Notes: generated by a model from the sequence alone, not told the origin. A stretch of 9,848 nt of DNA from JASHVB01 sp049522565 (GCA_049522565.1 JBEKNT010000258.1:1-9848), one strand, 5' to 3'. Positions 1 to 6,720 are shown, numbered from the stretch's first letter. Numbers and translations: made by a program.

Positions 1-25
1 CCCCTGGCGCTTCCTCCGGTCTCGA

Positions 26-1084
26 TCAGTCCCCAACCGCGCGCAGCAGCGGCATCTGCGGCTCGCACAGCTCCTCGTAAAGATCGACGTAGTCCTCCGC
101 CATGCGGCGCGACGTAAAGCGACGCTCGAAGGTGCGGCGGACGGTCGCCCGGTCGAGTTCCGACACCCGCTTCAACGCGGCAACCGCCGAGGCCTCGTCC
201 GGCACGATGAACCCGGACGTGCCATGGTCGATCACCTCGGGCACCGAGCCACGGTTGAACGCGATCACCGGCGTGCCGCAGGCCATCGCCTCGATCATCA
301 CCAGGCCGAACGGCTCCGGCCAGTCGATCGGAAACACCAGGGCATGCGCACCGGAGAGGAATTCCGGCTTCTGCGAGTCGTTGATCTCGCCGATGAACTC
401 GACCCAGGGGCTGGCCTCGATCAACGGCCGGATCTCGTTCTCGTAGTACTTCTTGTCGGCGTTATCGACCTTGGCGGCGATCTTCAGGCGCATCCCGGCC
501 GCGCCGGCAATGCGGATCGCCTTGTCCACGCCCTTCTCCGGCGAGATCCGGCCAAGGAACGCGGCATAGTGCTGCCCTCCCGGCTGCGGCGTGAGCAATT
601 GCGACGGCATGCCGTGCAGCACGGTCCGCACCCAATTGAGGCCCGGGATCGGCCGGCGCTGTGCGTCCGAAATTGAGACGAACGGCGCATCCGGGAAGGT
701 TTCGTAGACCTCCTTGAATTCCGGCAAGTCGAGCCGCCCGTGCAGTGTGGTGAGGAACGGCGTGTCCTGCCGCGAGAACAGCGACAGCGGGAAGTAGTCG
801 GTGTGGAAATGCAGCACGTCGAACTCATGCGCGCGACGGCGGATCAGCTCCATCATCCTCATATAGATGGCGATCCAGTCCACCACCGAGGGATCGAGCC
901 GCAGCGCCTTGTCGCGCATCGGCGCGAGCGTGGCGGAAGTGATGGAATCGCCGCTGGCGAACAGAGTCACGTCGTGACCCATCGCGACCAATTCCTCGGT
1001 CAGCGCGTAAACCACGCGTTCAGTGCCGCCGTACAGTTTAGGCGGCACCGCTTCGAAAAGCGGAGAGATCTGAGCTATACGCAT
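26..1084 (-). CDS. Glycosyltransferase family 4 (GT-B, GT1/GT4-type retaining) protein
   Basis: 352-residue cytoplasmic GT-B enzyme that transfers a sugar from a nucleotide-sugar donor; donor and acceptor cannot be told from sequence. The N-terminal half starts MRIAQISPLFEAVPPKLYGG, with the glycine-rich loop (residues 18-21, YGGT) that many GT4 enzymes use near the donor phosphates. The C-terminal half carries GRISPEKG (178-185, with the R and K that usually contact the donor phosphate) and the EX7E element EPFGLVMIE (257-265), followed by ACGTPVIAF. Length and both domains look complete. The ATG at 1082-1084 matches the usual start of the family; no strong Shine-Dalgarno precedes it. It is divergent from the ABC exporter and shares a 198-bp region with it. 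Nothing downstream is visible, so an operon to the left is possible. The family call is firm; a role in capsule, exopolysaccharide or storage-glycan metabolism is only inference. Confidence 0.93.
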   Translation of the reverse strand: MRIAQISPLFEAVPPKLYGGTERVVYALTEELVAMGHDVTLFASGDSITSATLAPMRDKALRLDPSVVDWIAIYMRMMELIRRRAHEFDVLHFHTDYFPLSLFSRQDTPFLTTLHGRLDLPEFKEVYETFPDAPFVSISDAQRRPIPGLNWVRTVLHGMPSQLLTPQPGGQHYAAFLGRISPEKGVDKAIRIAGAAGMRLKIAAKVDNADKKYYENEIRPLIEASPWVEFIGEINDSQKPEFLSGAHALVFPIDWPEPFGLVMIEAMACGTPVIAFNRGSVPEVIDHGTSGFIVPDEASAVAALKRVSELDRATVRRTFERRFTSRRMAEDYVDLYEELCEPQMPLLRAVGD

Positions 1085-1282
1085 GCAGGCAGGCCCCGAC
1101 CCTGTTCTTAGGGTTTATTGACATTCAACGCCGCTATATTGGCTCTTGACTTCACAACACTGTGGCGCATATCAATTATAGGTTATAGATAGCGAATGTG
1201 GCGAAAGTCCGGCAGGTTTCTTGCCGGAAACAAGTCAGACGGCCCGGGCCGTTCTCCTTCCCGGCACGGGAGTGCGCCGCAA
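1085..1282. promoter_or_regulatory. Divergent promoter region and leader between the glycosyltransferase and the ABC exporter
   Basis: This stretch is clearly more AT-rich than its surroundings between about 1110 and 1195. It must hold the starts for both divergent genes. It contains TTGACA (1118-1123), TATATT (1135-1140), TTGACT (1146-1151) and a direct repeat TTATAG-G-TTATAG (1176-1188). The most promoter-like pair for the plus strand is listed separately. For the minus strand I found no pair with acceptable spacing. The direct repeat could be a protein-binding site, but that is a guess from sequence shape alone. Confidence 0.5.
1146..1175 (+). promoter_or_regulatory. Possible sigma-70-type promoter for the ABC exporter
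   Basis: TTGACT (1146-1151) is five of six to the -35 consensus. TATCAA (1170-1175) follows after 18 bp and is four of six to the -10 consensus. Transcription would begin near 1182, leaving a leader of about 100 nt before the preferred ATG at 1283. If this is right, the upstream ATG at 1196 would sit only about 14 nt into the transcript with no ribosome-binding site. This is a by-eye match and weak on its own. Confidence 0.3.
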
Positions 1283-3106
1283 ATGGCGACGTTGCAAAGT
1301 CTGACGGAACACAATGCGGCAGGAATGCGGCCGAACTACGACGCGCTGCCCGGTTTGCGCACCCGGCCGCTGGCCTTCCTGGCCCACTACCTCCGCCGGC
1401 ATCCGCTCGGCCATGCGGTCGTGCTTGTCTCGGTCCTCCTCGCGGTGGGTGCCAGCGTCTCCACCCAGTACGGCATGAAGCACCTGATCGACGTGATCTC
1501 CGGCGGACCCGCCGCCGCCGGCACGCGCGTCTGGTGGGCCTTTGCCTTGCTCGCCGTCCTGGTCGCCGCCGACAACCTGCTGTGGCGCGTCGCCGGCTAC
1601 TCTGCCGCCCGCACCTTCGTCGCCGTCACCGGCGACATCCGCGCCGACCTGTTCGGGTTCCTGTCCGGCCATTCCCCGGCCTACTTCGCCGAGCGCCTGC
1701 CGGGCGCCCTGGCCAGCCGCATCAGCGCGACCGCCAACGCCGCCTTCACGCTGGAAAATACCGGCTCGTGGAACGTGCTGCCGCCGATCATCGCCGTCGT
1801 CTGCGCCATCGTCCTGATCGGCTCGGTCAACCCGACGCTGGCCGCGGTGCTGATCGGCTTCGCCGCCGCCCTCGGCGCACTGATCTACGTCCTGGCCCGG
1901 CGCGGCACGCCGCTGCACCGCGCCTATGCCGGCAAGGCCGCCGCGGTGGACGGCGAACTGGTGGACGTGATCGGCAATTTCAGTGTGGTGCGCGCGTTCG
2001 GCGCGGTGCTGCGCGAGCAACGCCGCATCGGCGCGACGATCGCCGATGAGATGGCGGCGCGCCGGCGCAGCCTGTTCTACCTGGAGAACCTGCGACTGAT
2101 CCACGCGGTGCTGACCGTGATCGCCAGCGCCGGCGTAATCGCCTGGGGCGTGCTGCTGTGGCAGGCGGGGCGCGCCTCGGTCGGCGACGTCGTGCTGGTG
2201 ACCAGCCTCGCCTTCACCATCCTGCACTGCACGCGCGACCTCGCTGTCGCACTGGTGGACCTCACCCAGCACGTCGCACGCCTGGAAGAAGCGATCGGTG
2301 CCCTGCTGATTCCGCACGAACTGCCGGACCGCGCCAACGCCATGCCGCTGGTGCCCGGGCCTGGCCGGGTGACGTTCGATCACGTGCGCTTCGCCTACCC
2401 CTCGCGCGCCCCGGTGCTGCGCGAATTCGACCTGACCATCGAGCCCGGCGAGCGCGTCGGCCTGGTGGGTTTCTCCGGCGCCGGCAAGTCCACCGTGCTG
2501 TCCCTGTTGCAGCGCTTCTACGACGTGGAATCCGGCCGGATCATGATCGACGGCCAGGACATCCGCGACGTGACGCAGGACAGTCTGCGCCAGGCGATGG
2601 CCATCGTGCCGCAGGACATTGCCCTGTTCCACCGCTCGGTGCTGGAGAACATCCGCTACGCCCGGCCGGACGCGACCGAGGCGGACGTGCTGGCAGCGGC
2701 CGAGATGGCGCACTGCCGGGATTTCATCGAGGCGCTGCCGGACGGCTTCGCCACCATGGTCGGCGATCGCGGGACAAAACTGTCCGGCGGCCAGCGCCAG
2801 CGGCTGGCGATCGCCCGGGCGCTGCTGAAGGACGCACCGATCCTGCTGCTGGACGAGGCGACCAGCGCGCTGGACAGCGACTCCGAACGCGCGATCCAGG
2901 CGGCACTCGACCGGCTGATGCACGGCCGCACGGTGATCGCCATCGCGCACCGGCTGTCCACCTTGCAACGCTTCGACCGTATCATCGTGATGGACCAGGG
3001 CCACATCATCGACGATGGCACGCCCGGCGAGCTGGCCGTCCGCCCGGGCCCGTATCGCGAATTGCTGCGCAAGCAGATGATGCAGCCGCTCCAGGAAGCC
3101 GCCTGA
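1283..3106 (+). CDS. ABC exporter half-transporter (fused membrane and ATPase domains, MsbA/NdvA type)
   Basis: Inner-membrane exporter subunit that should work as a dimer, using ATP to move a substrate outward. Numbered from the ATG at 1283 (607 residues): six hydrophobic segments near 44-64, 84-103, 165-182, 184-206, 272-293 and 299-321. The ATPase domain follows, with an aromatic A-loop (FAYPSR, about 371), Walker A GFSGAGKST (396-404), Q-loop VPQD, signature LSGGQ (500-504), Walker B ILLLDEA with D524/E525, D-loop SALD and switch histidine H556 (IAHRLS). Every catalytic motif is intact, so it should be active. An in-frame ATG at 1196 would add 29 residues, but it lacks a ribosome-binding site. 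The ATG at 1283 has GGGAG (1268-1272) ten bases upstream and gives the usual family length. Substrate (lipid, glycan or drug) is not readable. It is followed after 57 bp by otsA on the same strand, so co-transcription is likely. Confidence 0.93.
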   Translation: MATLQSLTEHNAAGMRPNYDALPGLRTRPLAFLAHYLRRHPLGHAVVLVSVLLAVGASVSTQYGMKHLIDVISGGPAAAGTRVWWAFALLAVLVAADNLLWRVAGYSAARTFVAVTGDIRADLFGFLSGHSPAYFAERLPGALASRISATANAAFTLENTGSWNVLPPIIAVVCAIVLIGSVNPTLAAVLIGFAAALGALIYVLARRGTPLHRAYAGKAAAVDGELVDVIGNFSVVRAFGAVLREQRRIGATIADEMAARRRSLFYLENLRLIHAVLTVIASAGVIAWGVLLWQAGRASVGDVVLVTSLAFTILHCTRDLAVALVDLTQHVARLEEAIGALLIPHELPDRANAMPLVPGPGRVTFDHVRFAYPSRAPVLREFDLTIEPGERVGLVGFSGAGKSTVLSLLQRFYDVESGRIMIDGQDIRDVTQDSLRQAMAIVPQDIALFHRSVLENIRYARPDATEADVLAAAEMAHCRDFIEALPDGFATMVGDRGTKLSGGQRQRLAIARALLKDAPILLLDEATSALDSDSERAIQAALDRLMHGRTVIAIAHRLSTLQRFDRIIVMDQGHIIDDGTPGELAVRPGPYRELLRKQMMQPLQEAA

Positions 3107-3110
3107 GATT

Positions 3111-3144
3111 CCCTCTCCCTTTGGGAGAGGGTAGGGTGAGGGTG
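3111..3144. repeat. Dispersed intergenic hairpin repeat (CCCTCTCCC-TTT-GGGAGAGGG plus GGGTGAGGGTG tail)
   Basis: A perfect 9-bp stem, CCCTCTCCC (3111-3119) and GGGAGAGGG (3123-3131), closes a TTT loop and is followed by TAGGGTGAGGGTG. It begins four bases after the exporter stop codon. This sequence type is a very common dispersed intergenic element in proteobacterial genomes and, when translated by accident, gives peptides such as SPYPLPKGEG. There is no T-run after the stem, so it is unlikely to be an efficient intrinsic terminator. It may stabilise the upstream mRNA end or reduce passage into otsA. Confidence 0.8.
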
Positions 3145-3163
3145 CCACATCCAGAATAATCCC

Positions 3164-4522
3164 TTGTCCCGCCTGGTCGTCGTCTCCAACCGCGTCGCCC
3201 CGATCCAGGAGGGCGAACCCACCGCCGGCGGCCTCGCCGCCGGTGTCCTTGACGCGCTGAAGCAGCAAGGCGGCGTGTGGTTCGGCTGGAGCGGCGAGGT
3301 CGGCACCGCCTCGATCACCCATACCGAACGCGCGGTGGGGCCCATCACCCTGGTCACCATCGACCTGACCCGGCGCGACTACGACGAATTCTACCGCGGC
3401 TTTGCCAACGGCGCCCTCTGGCCGGTGCTGCACTACCAGGTCGCCTTGAGCAAGTTCGAATGGTCGGAGTTCGCCGGCTACCGCCGCGTCAACGAATTGT
3501 TCGCCAACTCGCTGAAGCGGATCGTCCAGCCGGACGACCTGATCTGGGCGCACGACTACCACCTGCTGTGCCTGGCCGAGGCGCTGCGCGAAGCCGGCAT
3601 CACCCAGCGCGTCGGCCTGTTCCTGCACACGCCGTTCCCGGCGCCCGCCGTGTTCATGACTATCCCGGCGCATGCCGAGTTGATCCGCGCGATGTGCGCC
3701 TTCGACCTGCTGGGGTTCCAGACCGAAGCCGACCGTACCGCGTTCTCCGACTACGTACTGCGCCACGCCGGCGGCACCGCCCACGGCGGCGGCGTGCTGC
3801 ACGCCTTCGGCCGCGTGGTGAAGACCGGCGTGTTTCCCATCGGCGTGCATGTGGACGAGGTGCGCGCGCAGGCCGAGGCGCCGGCCAATCGCCGCTTCGC
3901 CACCAGGCTGCGTGCCAACCTGCTGGAGCGGCTGATCCTCAGCGTGGACCGGCTGGACTACTCCAAGGGCCTGCGCCAGCGGTTCGCCGCGTTCGAGCGC
4001 TTCCTGGAGGACTATTCGCAGTGGCGCGGCAATGTGACCTTCATGCAGATCGCGCCGCCGTCGCGCGGCGACATCCAGACCTACCGCGAAATCCGCCGCG
4101 AGCTGGAGGGCGAGGCCGGCCGCATCAACGGCCGCTTTGCCGAGGTGGACTGGACGCCGTTGCGCTACCTCAACCGGGGCTTCTCGCGCAACGTGCTGAT
4201 GCCGCTCTACGCCGAGGCGCAGGTCGGGCTGGTGACGCCACTGCGCGACGGCATGAACCTGGTCGCCAAGGAATATGTCGCCGCGCAGGACCCCGAGGAT
4301 CCCGGCGTGCTGGTACTGTCGCAGTTTGCCGGCGCGGCCAACGAACTGGACGCCGCGCTGATCGTCAACCCGTATGACCAGACCGGCATCGCCGCCGCGC
4401 TGGACCGCGGCCTGGCGATGCGGCTCGACGAGCGGCGCGAACGCCACGCCGCCATGCTGGCCGTGATGCGCGAGCATAGCCTGGAGCGCTGGCGCGACCG
4501 TTTCGAGGCGGAACTGCGGTAG
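3164..4522 (+). CDS. otsA: Alpha,alpha-trehalose-phosphate synthase (UDP-forming), GT20
   Basis: Joins a glucosyl group from a nucleotide sugar (normally UDP-glucose) to glucose-6-phosphate to make trehalose-6-phosphate in the cytoplasm, the first step of the OtsA-OtsB stress-protectant pathway. 452 residues, the usual length of a single-domain OtsA with no fused phosphatase. Visible motifs: N-terminal VVVSNRVAP, GGLAAG loop (22-27), HDYHL (130-134), LHTPFP (154-159), GFQTEADR, VDRLDYSKG (261-269, the donor-binding R and K), APPSRGDI and LRDGMNLVAKEY (360-371). All are intact. The start is TTG at 3164: no in-frame ATG or GTG lies upstream before a stop, and the family normally begins right at SRLVVVSNR. 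No convincing Shine-Dalgarno precedes it, so expression may be low or depend on translation of the exporter. No trehalose-phosphate phosphatase gene is in the window; it must be elsewhere if the pathway is complete. Confidence 0.95.
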   Translation: MSRLVVVSNRVAPIQEGEPTAGGLAAGVLDALKQQGGVWFGWSGEVGTASITHTERAVGPITLVTIDLTRRDYDEFYRGFANGALWPVLHYQVALSKFEWSEFAGYRRVNELFANSLKRIVQPDDLIWAHDYHLLCLAEALREAGITQRVGLFLHTPFPAPAVFMTIPAHAELIRAMCAFDLLGFQTEADRTAFSDYVLRHAGGTAHGGGVLHAFGRVVKTGVFPIGVHVDEVRAQAEAPANRRFATRLRANLLERLILSVDRLDYSKGLRQRFAAFERFLEDYSQWRGNVTFMQIAPPSRGDIQTYREIRRELEGEAGRINGRFAEVDWTPLRYLNRGFSRNVLMPLYAEAQVGLVTPLRDGMNLVAKEYVAAQDPEDPGVLVLSQFAGAANELDAALIVNPYDQTGIAAALDRGLAMRLDERRERHAAMLAVMREHSLERWRDRFEAELR

Positions 4523-4618
4523 CGGGTCGAGCTGGTCCGCGGCAAAGGGCGACAGCCGATTGGTGGCCGCCGCGTCGCGCAAGCTGTCCGAGGCCCGCGT
4601 CTTCGCCTGGTCGATGGG
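4523..4618 (-). pseudogene. Decayed fragment of a second 4,5-dihydroxyphthalate-decarboxylase-like (Pht5-like) gene
   Basis: Read on the minus strand from 4618 to 4523 this gives PIDQAKTRASDSLRDAAATN and then RLSPFAADQLDPLP. The first 30 residues align without gaps to residues 245-274 of the intact Pht5-like protein at 6771-7763 (AFEQAKARALAKLRDVAATK onward) with 15 identities (shared QAK, RA, LRD, AAT, PF, QL). At the DNA level 4563-4614 matches 6976-7027 in 40 of 52 bases by eye, in the same codon phase. The similarity stops at the otsA stop codon on one side and fades above 4620 on the other; ATCACCGCG at 4635-4643 recurs at 7036-7044 but is shifted 12 bases. There is no start and no fold, so this is a remnant and not a gene. 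Confidence 0.6.
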
Positions 4619-4685
4619 CCTCAGCGGAGGACCGATCACCGCGCTGTCATGCTGTCGCGTTACCCTGAACCCGCCGCAACTCAAT

Positions 4686-4772
4686 CGATCACGCTCTAAC
4701 AGGGCCGGCTAATGCGGTTAGCCGCCGCGCGCCAGCATGAGTTTGCCGCTGGTTGCTGTTAGAGGGCGATCG
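4686..4772. other. Nested dyad, three-way-junction-like secondary structure (possible terminator, small RNA or MITE-like element)
   Basis: The outer arms CTCTAACAG (4694-4702) and CTGTTAGAG (4756-4764) are perfect 9-bp complements. A 3-nt internal loop away, CGATC (4686-4690) pairs with GATCG (4768-4772). Inside are two further hairpins: CGGCTAA/TTAGCCG (4706-4712 with 4718-4724, 5-nt loop) and CCAGC/GCTGG (4732-4736 with 4748-4752). Together they would fold into a closed multi-branch structure. It lies 163 bp after the otsA stop and 143 bp before the preferred Fn3 gene start. It lacks tRNA landmarks and a 3' T-run. The remaining bases up to 4915 are AT-rich (TATTAT 4791-4796, TATAAC 4803-4808) with no convincing -35 partner. 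Confidence 0.5.
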
Positions 4773-4915
4773 TACGGCGCCAATCCGGCATATTATGCGA
4801 GATATAACAATGCATTATTCCATTACACGGCTCCGGAAGAGAAATTCAAACTAACATCTTGATAACGACGACCCGATCACCACATGCACGCGACACTAAC
4901 AGGACTCGCAGCAGA

Positions 4916-6580
4916 ATGCCGAAATCCCGCACATCACGTCCGACCCACCAGCAAATCGCCGCCGTGCACGCCCTTGGGCACCCAAACTCGCCACCGCCAC
5001 AGACCAGATGGGTCCAGCCGTCGCACGGCCGGGCCGGCGAGCCACCCGCACCGGCGACCGTCGCAATGCCAGCGCCAACGTCGTACATACCGAACACACC
5101 GGCCGCCGCATCACTGGCCCAAGGCAGTGGCAGCAACCTGACCGTGACCTGGACGGCGCCGCCGATCGACAGCACGCATAACGCCGCCACCGGGTTCAAC
5201 CTGCAATACAGCCCATCCGGCGCGGGAACCTGGACAGTCGTCTCCGGTGTCACCAGCCCCTACACCGTGTCCGGGCTCGCAGCCGGTGCAGCGTTCGACG
5301 TCCAGGTCCAGGGCGCCAACGCCGACGGCACGAGCGCATGGTCTGCCACCAGCACGCTCGCCACCGCCGGACCGTACGCGCCGAACACGCCAAACGCGCC
5401 ATCCCTTGCGCAAGGCACCGGCGGCAGCCTCATCGTAACCTGGGTGACGCCGGCGACCGACGGGACGCACGGCGCCGCCACCGGCTTCAACCTGCAATCC
5501 AGCCCTTCCGGCGCCGGAAACTGGACAGCCGTCTCCGGTGTCACCAGCCCCTATACGCTGTCGGGCCTGGCCGTCGGCACGGCGTTCGATGTGCAAGTCC
5601 AGGGCACGAATGCCGGCGGCACGAGCGCGTGGTCCGCGACCACCACGCTCACAACCGCCACAGCCGCACCGAACGCCCCGAGCGCACCATCGCTGGCACA
5701 AGGGACAGGCAGCAATCTCAGCGTGACCTGGACCGTCCCGGCGACAGACAGCTCGCACAACGCCGCCACCGGATTCAACCTGCAATTCAGCCCCTCCGGG
5801 GCGGACAGTTGGACGGTCGTGTCAGGCGTCACCAGCCCATACACCCTGACGGGTCTGGTCGCCGGCGCAGCATTCGACGTGCAGGTCCAGGGATCGAACG
5901 CCGGCGGCACCGGCGCATGGTCCGCCGCCAGCACACTCACCACGGCCTCGAGCGGACCCTATGCCCCGAACGCCCCGGCGATCGCCAGCGTGGTGGCGCC
6001 GCCGGACGGCACCGCCAGCAAGCTGACCGTCACCTGGAACGCCCCAACGGTGGATGGCACCCACAGCGCCGCGACCGGCTACAACCTGCGCACCAGCCCG
6101 TCCGGGACCGGTAGCTGGACGACGGTGTCAGGTGTCACCAGTCCGTACACGCTCACCGGCCTGAGTGGCGCTACCGCGATCGACGTCGAGGTGCAGGCCA
6201 CCAACGCCGCGGCAAGCCCCAGCGCATGGTCCGCCATCACGACGGGCACGACGTGGGGCGCCAACGTGGTGCAGGGGAGCTGGGTCGCCGCAGCCTCGCA
6301 GGTTCACAACACCAGCGTTGCTCCGAGCGGCGGCGTGAACTTGACCGCGACCGCAGCGCCCACCGCGGTGACCGGGGGAGCCTTCGCGTGGTCCGCGGGC
6401 AATACCACGGTGCCGACCTCGGGCCTGATCGCCGGCGGCGCCGATGGGCAGAGCAATGGCTGGGGGCAATGGTTCAACGCGCCAGCCACCGCCGGCACCT
6501 ATTACCTCTGGCTGCTGGCGCAAGGTGCCGGCGGCACGACGATCGGTGCGCTGGTGACGTCGGCGATCACGGTGTCCTGA
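4916..6580 (+). CDS. Tandem fibronectin type III repeat protein with C-terminal domain
   Basis: About 554 residues from the ATG at 4916. About 59 residues of Pro/His/Arg-rich sequence come first (MPKSRTSRPTHQQIAAVHAL onward). Four Fn3 repeats of 95-99 residues follow, then a roughly 108-residue tail beginning WGANVVQGSW and ending in SAITVS. Each repeat has the Fn3 landmarks: a strand-B tryptophan (VTW), AATGFNL or AATGYNL, SGVTSPYT, and DVQVQG followed by NA.GT.AWSA. No signal peptide, transmembrane helix, cell-wall anchor or catalytic motif is visible. The role is therefore unknown; Fn3 arrays usually act as spacers or binding modules in extracellular enzymes, adhesins or phage-like structural proteins. 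The start is uncertain: TTG at 4859 gives 573 residues with no ribosome-binding site, while ATG 4916 has AGGA (4901-4904) eleven bases upstream. Loss of a true 5' end is possible. It has its own terminator-like hairpin and appears monocistronic. Confidence 0.82.
   Translation: MPKSRTSRPTHQQIAAVHALGHPNSPPPQTRWVQPSHGRAGEPPAPATVAMPAPTSYIPNTPAAASLAQGSGSNLTVTWTAPPIDSTHNAATGFNLQYSPSGAGTWTVVSGVTSPYTVSGLAAGAAFDVQVQGANADGTSAWSATSTLATAGPYAPNTPNAPSLAQGTGGSLIVTWVTPATDGTHGAATGFNLQSSPSGAGNWTAVSGVTSPYTLSGLAVGTAFDVQVQGTNAGGTSAWSATTTLTTATAAPNAPSAPSLAQGTGSNLSVTWTVPATDSSHNAATGFNLQFSPSGADSWTVVSGVTSPYTLTGLVAGAAFDVQVQGSNAGGTGAWSAASTLTTASSGPYAPNAPAIASVVAPPDGTASKLTVTWNAPTVDGTHSAATGYNLRTSPSGTGSWTTVSGVTSPYTLTGLSGATAIDVEVQATNAAASPSAWSAITTGTTWGANVVQGSWVAAASQVHNTSVAPSGGVNLTATAAPTAVTGGAFAWSAGNTTVPTSGLIAGGADGQSNGWGQWFNAPATAGTYYLWLLAQGAGGTTIGALVTSAITVS
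5093..6253 (+). repeat. Four tandem in-frame Fn3-coding repeats (288-297 bp period)
   Basis: Units begin at the NTP/NAP codons at 5093, 5384, 5672 and 5969, giving 97, 96, 99 and about 95 codons. Units 1 to 3 are close at both protein and DNA level. The segment coding SGVTSPYT, for example, reads GGTGTCACCAGCCCCTA in units 1 and 2 with only silent changes in units 3 and 4. Unit 4 is the most diverged: it begins NAPAIASVVAPPDG in place of the LAQGTG form and has an extra residue near AASPSAWSA. This pattern fits successive internal duplication or ongoing gene conversion among units 1-3. Confidence 0.88.
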
Positions 6581-6597
6581 ACCTCGCCCACGACGTC

Positions 6598-6624
6598 GGG
6601 TTGAGCCGCAACGCGGATCAACCC
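6598..6624 (+). terminator. Hairpin terminator candidate after the Fn3 gene
   Basis: GGGTTGA (6598-6604) pairs with TCAACCC (6618-6624). After one G-A mismatch, CCGC (6606-6609) pairs with GCGG (6613-6616) around an AAC loop. This makes 11 base pairs beginning 17 nt after the Fn3 stop codon. Only a short GTTT follows (6626-6629), so termination may be incomplete or Rho-assisted. Confidence 0.55.
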
Positions 6625-6660
6625 CGTTTGGTCGTAGAGCGGAACGACCGCAGCGGCGAG

Positions 6661-6720
6661 GGTGAGGGTGAGCGGGTCGGCACGTCGTTTGCGCTTCGTG
6701 CCGACCCGGTCACCCTCACC
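6661..6720. terminator. Long inverted repeat between convergent genes (bidirectional terminator or REP-like element)
   Basis: The left arm 6661-6683 (GGTGAGGGTGAGCGGG then TCGGCAC) and right arm 6698-6720 are complementary over 23 bases with a single mismatch, around a 14-nt loop (6684-6697). It sits between the Fn3 gene ending at 6580 and the minus-strand Pht5-like gene ending at 6771, a usual place for a shared terminator. No T-run is present on either side. The GGGTGAGGGTG core also occurs in the tail of the 3111-3144 repeat, so it may belong to a related dispersed family. The rest of 6581-6770 shows no gene. Confidence 0.65.

Noticed and set aside
1118..1140. TTGACA (1118-1123) followed by TATATT (1135-1140) as a consensus promoter
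   Set aside because: The spacing is only 11 bp, too short for a sigma-70 promoter.
3111..3131. Hairpin after the exporter as an intrinsic terminator
   Set aside because: No T-run follows the stem, and the sequence matches a widespread dispersed repeat type, so it is listed as a repeat.
1235..4684. 1149-codon open frame on the minus strand opposite the exporter and otsA
   Set aside because: It is antisense to two genes with complete family motifs. Its sequence is the Gln/His/Arg/Asp-rich kind produced by GC-rich antisense frames, and it includes the PLPKGEG peptide of the hairpin repeat. Only its first part (4523-4618) has homology, listed as a remnant.
4694..4764. Possible tRNA from the 71-nt cloverleaf-like fold
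   Set aside because: The outer stem is 9 bp, no T-loop GTTC motif or plausible anticodon arm is present, and only two internal hairpins form.
4859..4915. TTG at 4859 as start of the Fn3 protein
   Set aside because: No ribosome-binding site at a usable distance (GGAAGAG at 4834-4840 is 18 bases away). The added 19 residues carry no recognisable feature; ATG 4916 is preferred but not proven.
5093..6253. Regular about 290-bp repeats as a CRISPR-like or satellite array
   Set aside because: Units are codon-phased, mostly silent in their differences, and translate to Fn3 domains with no spacers.
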